From Seiridium cupressi (taxonomy: Eukaryota > Ascomycota > Sordariomycetes > Amphisphaeriales > Sporocadaceae), in contig JARVKI010000093.1 of assembly GCA_036674765.1 (NCBI GenBank), positions 1-64,000 of the forward strand: DNA of 64,000 nucleotides, in the 5' to 3' direction. The position numbers and the translations under genes were made by a program. This document shows, piece by piece, positions 59,291 to 64,000 of the stretch (position 1 is the stretch's first letter; every line of letters starts with the position of its first letter). The notes beneath the pieces are model-generated. The model was not told the DNA's origin, ran no database searches, and saw only the letters and a list, made by a program, of their open reading frames with translations.

Positions 59291-61423
59291 TTAGATCATG
59301 CCCAGCCTCGTCATTCTCTTTTCCATCCTCGGTCTCAGCCCAGGAGGAGCAAGACGACTGCCGTTTGGTAGTCCAAGGCGACTGCTTGGTTGAGGCGCCA
59401 TTCCGCTGCGTCCGTAGGGAATCGGTGCCATGACAGGCTGCTGCACACGTTTCCAGGCATCGCGCTCGCAGTATGCCTTGCCATTAACTTCAAAATAGCC
59501 ATCCTGAAGGGCCATGCCGCAGTCACCACAACGGAAACAACCGGGGTGGTGCTTGTGTGCCGAGTCGTCCTCCAAGTATTGGCCCTCTATGCCTACACCG
59601 CAAGTTGTGCATAAACTACCGTTGAGGCGGTGGTAGCAGCCAGAATCATAGGGCTTGTCGTTAAGTACGTAGAACTCCGCGGAAGTGAATGGGCTCTGAC
59701 ATGTTGTGCAGACGAAGCAGGCCTTATGGTAGCGACCAGTTAATCGTCCATCTGCTGACGAGATTGACTTGCCAGTGATGGGGAGTTTACAAGCTTTACA
59801 GTTGCCTCGTGACCGGCCCATAGAAGGTTGTCTTAGGTGAGGAGCACGCGCTGGTGAACGGCTACGGCCACCTTGAATAGCAGGATCCACCCGATCCGAG
59901 TAGGACTCCGGTGGTGAAGCTAGCGGCGAGCGTGGACGAGAACCACGCATTCCCTGGACTGCTGGGTCAAATCGCATATCCTCGGGACGGGCTCGGCGCT
60001 CGCTCCGCGGCGGCGCACTCCGCTCTGTGGGCGGTGCGCGTGGATTGGAAAAGTCCGGCTTCAACGAACTCATGGAGGTCTGGAGGTCACTCATCAAAGC
60101 ATCAATATTTGACGTGTCAGATGGTTGTCTCCTTGATCCCATGGAGCGTGCTGGGCTCGAGTTCGAGCTCGCCTGGCTTGGTTGCGACGCACTGTAGCCA
60201 GAATTACTTGATGATTGGGAACCGGTGGGAGTGTGATACGGGTTGCTGACACCGAACTCGTCTGCCAAATTGACAGATGGAGCAGCACGACCTGATGTTG
60301 GCGGCCTGACCAGGCTCTTCCGCGGTGGCGGAGCACGAGAAGTATCTCGCATGCTGGTCGACGGCTGTGGTTCCCGGTCCCTGTTCATGCTCTCGTTTGT
60401 GGGCCGTCTTGTATGCTCTTGCCGCATGCCTGGAGCTGAAGGTGGGCGCACAGGTACATCCTCATACCTGCCCTGACTTTGCTTAGGGAATGTTTCCGAG
60501 CGTTGGGTGACTCCAAAAGGCCGAGGCTCAAAGTTTTCATCCTGTTCTTGATCGGCTGGACCAAAACCTCCATAGCCGTTCTTTCGCGGTACTCGTGGTG
60601 GCGGAGGTGCCATGACACCGCTGTTATTCGAAGCATACGAGGCGGCAGTGGAAGGGCGCTCAATACCATATCCATTACCGGCGATGTCGTCCGTGTAATT
60701 GTCGGGCTGGGGTGCTAAGTCGTTTTTAGGTGCGAACGCATTCTTGGCCTTGAGTCTCCGGTTCACGTCGAAAGGACCAGGTGCAATTGTGTTCATTCTC
60801 TGCAGCAGACTTGGTGCGGTTTGCGGCTGCGGTGGTTGCGTCTTTGGACTGGATCCGTAGTACATGGACTCAGGCTCGTATGGTTGTGGATCGCCGAAAC
60901 CGCCATAACCGCCTAGTCGTCCAGTCGACCCCGGCGACATAGTGTCGGCGATGGCTGGCGAAAAGTAATCATCACTGGTTGGACCAGCCCCCAGACGTCC
61001 GTTTGGTGTCTTTGGCGATATGGTTCTCGATCCCGTCGAGGCACTCACTGGCGTCAATTGGTCTGGTCTTGCATAAGCCTCGTCTATGTCCGAGTTAGCA
61101 CGCCCAAATAGGTGACGTTGTTGAAGAGGTCTTACTAGCTACAGATGTGTCAACGGTTGGCGGTGCGGCACGGCTGCCAAATCCCCAGACCGTCTGCTTT
61201 AGTGAGGCAAAGGCGCCTGTCAATAGGTCTGGCGGCGCTGCTGCGGGTAGCGACTCTGTCACTTGGTTAGTTGACGTGTATGATGACAAGGTCCGGGTAA
61301 CAAACGGTCTGTTGCTGGTGCGCCTTTGCAAACATGCTCGCCCATCATTGAGATCTCAACTTCGTTGCCGCATTGTGAGCATTTCACCGTCGGCATAAAT
61401 GACGACTCTCGATACGCCGCCAT
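59291..61423 (-). CDS. LIM-domain protein, paxillin-like
   Basis: Three exons, 61423-61306, 61255-61136 and 61083-59291, give about 676 residues. The N-terminus has a C2HC zinc-like motif, KCSQCGNEVEISMMGEHVC. A long disordered Ser/Pro/Arg-rich region follows (RAPPPRKSLVRPPTSGRA; PSQASSNSSPARSMGSRRQP). Near the C-terminus are two LIM domains. The first is CKACKLPITGKSISSADG...YHKACFVCTTCQSPF; the second is LCTTCGVGIEGQYLED...HPGCFRCGDCGMALQDG, closing with KAYCERDAW. This layout matches fungal Pxl1-like proteins that scaffold the contractile ring and polarity sites. Splice donors are GTTTGT and GTAAGA, both with CTAAC-type branch sites. The start at 61423 (ccaagATGgcgg) is well placed. Confidence 0.9.
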
Positions 61424-63778
61424 CTTGGATCCTGATTGGGATTTTTCTTCTTTTCCTACTCCAATCCACGGGCGAGTGTTAGAGTCACCGAAGCAAGCAT
61501 CCAAGGCGATTGTGTCGATTGTTGGGTTTTGGTCTCTTTGCTGTGCTCATAGGAAGTTCCGAGCGCTGGTCAAACTGTCGCGTTCGTCGCCTGTCGCTCA
61601 ATTGCACTTGACAGACGTCGATGACGAGTGAGTGTTGCAGCAATGGATTGACCTTGAAACACCAGACTGTAGCACACCTGACGTTTAGGTAGACCAAAGT
61701 CACAGGCCAATGACTTGCACGAGACCTGCACTGCACGGGTTGTTTTAGAAACAGGCTCGTCTCAATCTCGATTCCTCAGATCTGGCTACTGTATGTCTTC
61801 CGTCGACGATGACAGGGACAGGTGCTGCGCGGGCTTTGCTCGGTCCGGGGTTAGATGTTTGACAAACGCCGTTCTGGTAGGTGAGCAACGTCTGAAGGGA
61901 AAGCCGAGTGGTCAAGATGGTGTAAAGATCGGTGAGGAGGTTTGGAGCTGTTGCGGCATCTGTCTCGAAGTTGCGGAGGGTGTTGATGCGCCCCTGTCAC
62001 TTCAGTCCACCCACCCCTGGCCCCAAATTGCACGGACAACCAACCCCAGGGAGCCCTGTCCTTGCCCTTTCGTGGTGCACGACTACGGCCTGAAGCGGTA
62101 TGGGTTCTGCGAATCAGCTTGCCCTCATGCGGAGCCTCTGCATCCCTTCTGCTTCGAGCTGGGAACCGACGGCGGCTTGTGCTGGTGGAAACGCTCGACA
62201 GGTTCCCGACGATCAGGGTACTGTTGGTCTGTGAGGACAGCCGTAGTGCGGCAGGGGGATTCTGAAGGATAAGATTGAGCGAGATCTCAACGGTGATGCA
62301 GACCCTAGAATTGCTTCTTGCCTGCTGATCGCTTGGTGACAGACTGCTACCTGAAGGTGACTTGAATATTACTCAAGTAGATGAGAGACCCTTTCGAGAT
62401 GCTACGGCGCTTCCAGAACGATTCCAGATAGATGAATACCAAGGCTCGCTTTGCTTAGGCGGCCATAAACATGAGAGCCTCCATCTCGGGGGCCCCACCG
62501 AGGTATAAATGAGCTGCTCTCCACGTAAATCAGAACAAAGATACGCGAATGGTTGTCACGGGCAGAGGCGGCCAGTGGCTTGCGAGGAATCTCCAGCGAT
62601 CCCCAGCCTAAGCAACTAAAGGACCGCTAGCGGCTGATTTGGGCTTAGGGCCAGCTCCGGGTACCTTGCAGCCTTCTGGCGCTACCTCCGCCGCTATCAG
62701 TAATCCGTATGTACGCACCCCTTTCATACCCAGCAACGTTGTACCGAGATTCCTCTCGGTCCCTTTTGCGGCGCTCACTCATTTGCTCTTTGCTCGAATC
62801 TGGCTGAATGCCGCTTGGTCCGATTCTGCCGGGCGCCCAATTGGGCCAGATATTCCCGATCGAGCTGGTGTTAATAGTAACGTGATCTGCTCAGGGTGAG
62901 AAGGGGTTTCCTGCGCGACAATTGACTGGTCGGCGCTTTGATAACCAAATCGAACGTCATTTCTGGAGCTGAAGTCAGTGCGAACCATTCGGGCACAGCG
63001 TGGGCCACCGTTGCTAGTGAGATGGGTCCCAACCTACAGGACTATGGCACGGCAGATTCCAACATTGTGACTGGCAGACTGGCAGACTAGGTTTAATTTT
63101 GTCTCTTGGGCGATGTTAGTCGAGAGATCACCCGACGCATCGTTTGCTAGCAGCAGGCATCGCAAGTCGCTACAGTGTACTAGCTATGGCAATATCACCT
63201 CCTCCCAAGCCGTCTTTGAGTCTATTATTAGCACGAGAAGAGGAGCTTGCGCCTCTGATTCGTACTGCTGTCTATCTGACGCAACCTCCCCAGGGCTGAT
63301 TTCTTGCATTTAGAGGGCCTGTCAAACCTGAAGCACTCCAGCGACCCGCCGAGGCGGCCCTCCACTATGCCGGAAATAGTGCCCGTTTTTTATTTTTTAT
63401 TTTTTATTTTTATCTTACCAAGTAGCCGCCCTTAAGTGAGCGATCAAGGGCGAAATTCCATCTCACAGTCAACCAACGTATTTGCGTTTATGTTTCTTGA
63501 ATGAATCTGATGGACCTGATGAATGGCGTTGCCACGACTCGTGCGTCGACTCAGGCACACTCATGGCAATGATACATTAGAGATTCCCAATTTCCATTCA
63601 TACAGACTAGGCACCCTTAGACAGGCTTCGAGAACAGGAGTAGCGCTTGGTGCGGCGCTTGGGTTGTGAGTGACGGCAAGAAGTGGCGCATCCATTGGCG
63701 ATAGTCAGATGAAGCCGAAACGTTTCATCAGACTTGGGTCGCGTGGTTATTTCCTTGAGGCGCAACCGCCGCAGAGGC
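61424..63778. other. Gene-poor stretch
   Basis: 2.35 kb upstream of the LIM gene. A 185-codon plus-strand frame at 61715-62272 has no domain and an odd, Cys/Trp-rich composition; I do not accept it. A T-rich repeat lies at 63386-63412. Confidence 0.45.
63386..63412 (+). repeat. T6A-type tandem repeat
   Basis: TTTTTTA repeated three times, with a shorter fourth unit TTTTTA, in intergenic DNA. Confidence 0.85.
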
Positions 63779-63923
63779 TTACACTAGCCGCCGAACTTCT
63801 TCCATGACGGCTCGAAACTCACGTGCCCGTTCTCTTCGAATCTTCCAGTTTTCGAATCTTCGCGTCAGAACGATCCTAGGAACATTGCGATTGGCATTAG
63901 CGGAAAGCTTCATAACGTAATCT
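63779..63923 (-). CDS. Possible terminal exon of a gene entering from the right edge
   Basis: From a candidate CCCCAG acceptor (exon start 63923) the frame reads YVMKLSANANRNVPRIVL, TRRFENWKIRRERAREFR and AVMEEVRRLV, then stops at 63779-63781. The strongly basic, helical composition looks protein-like and the putative splice is consistent, but there is no family match I can name, and the rest of the gene is outside or not visible. It could be a chance frame. Confidence 0.25.
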
Positions 63924-64000
63924 GGGGTTAAATGTCAAGATCGCTTCTTGGCCATCCTTATCAGCGCGGGCTCAGTTCACGGGCCGTTGTGAGAGCAGTT

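Noticed and set aside
61715..62272. 185-codon plus-strand frame
   Set aside because: It is rich in Cys and Trp without a zinc pattern, has no recognisable family and no intron signals.

Overview
This window is nuclear DNA of a filamentous ascomycete (Pezizomycotina, most likely Sordariomycetes). The basis is the many short introns of about 50-70 nt with GTRAGT-like donors and CTRAC-type branch sites, the 1-2.7 kb gene spacing, and fungal housekeeping genes: translin, GPI11/PIG-F, a C2-domain phosphatidylserine decarboxylase, epsilon-COP, Nup133, AFG1, a DUF3405 protein and a paxillin-like LIM protein. The genus cannot be fixed by reading alone.

Layout. 1-5.3 kb: 3' end of a translin gene (+), GPI11 (+), a LovD-like serine hydrolase (-) and a small SANT/Myb-like protein (-). 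6.3-18.8 kb: a small secondary-metabolism block with a cupin protein (-), then a full-length ABCC transporter (+, 5 exons) and a 1675-residue non-ribosomal peptide synthetase (+, 3 exons). The NRPS reads A-T-C-T-C, a layout reminiscent of iterative siderophore synthetases. 19.3-30 kb: housekeeping genes on the minus strand (PSD2, HAD phosphatase, epsilon-COP) separated by long gene-poor DNA. 30.4-36.2 kb: a low-complexity hypothetical protein (-) and a damaged WW-domain/protein kinase gene (+). 36.3-46.1 kb: a MATE exporter (+), Nup133 (-) and AFG1 ATPase (+). 47-52.8 kb: a four-exon hypothetical gene (-) and a DUF3405 type II membrane protein (-). 55.5-57.5 kb: a heavily decayed HET-domain gene (-). 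59.3-61.4 kb: a LIM protein (-). The last 2.6 kb are gene-poor, with a possible terminal exon of another gene at the right edge.

The most interesting unit is the NRPS/ABCC pair. The two genes are adjacent and co-oriented, and their upstream regions share a 12-bp word. The enzyme has one adenylation domain but two carrier and two condensation domains. Both condensation motifs read QHxxxDG, and the second carrier domain reads GGGS. No tailoring gene beyond the divergent cupin gene, and no hydroxyornithine monooxygenase, is visible, so the product cannot be named. Two decayed genes (HET and WW-kinase) and several micro/minisatellites mark the accessory stretches. No CRISPR, rRNA or transposon was recognised; tRNAs were looked for only by eye.
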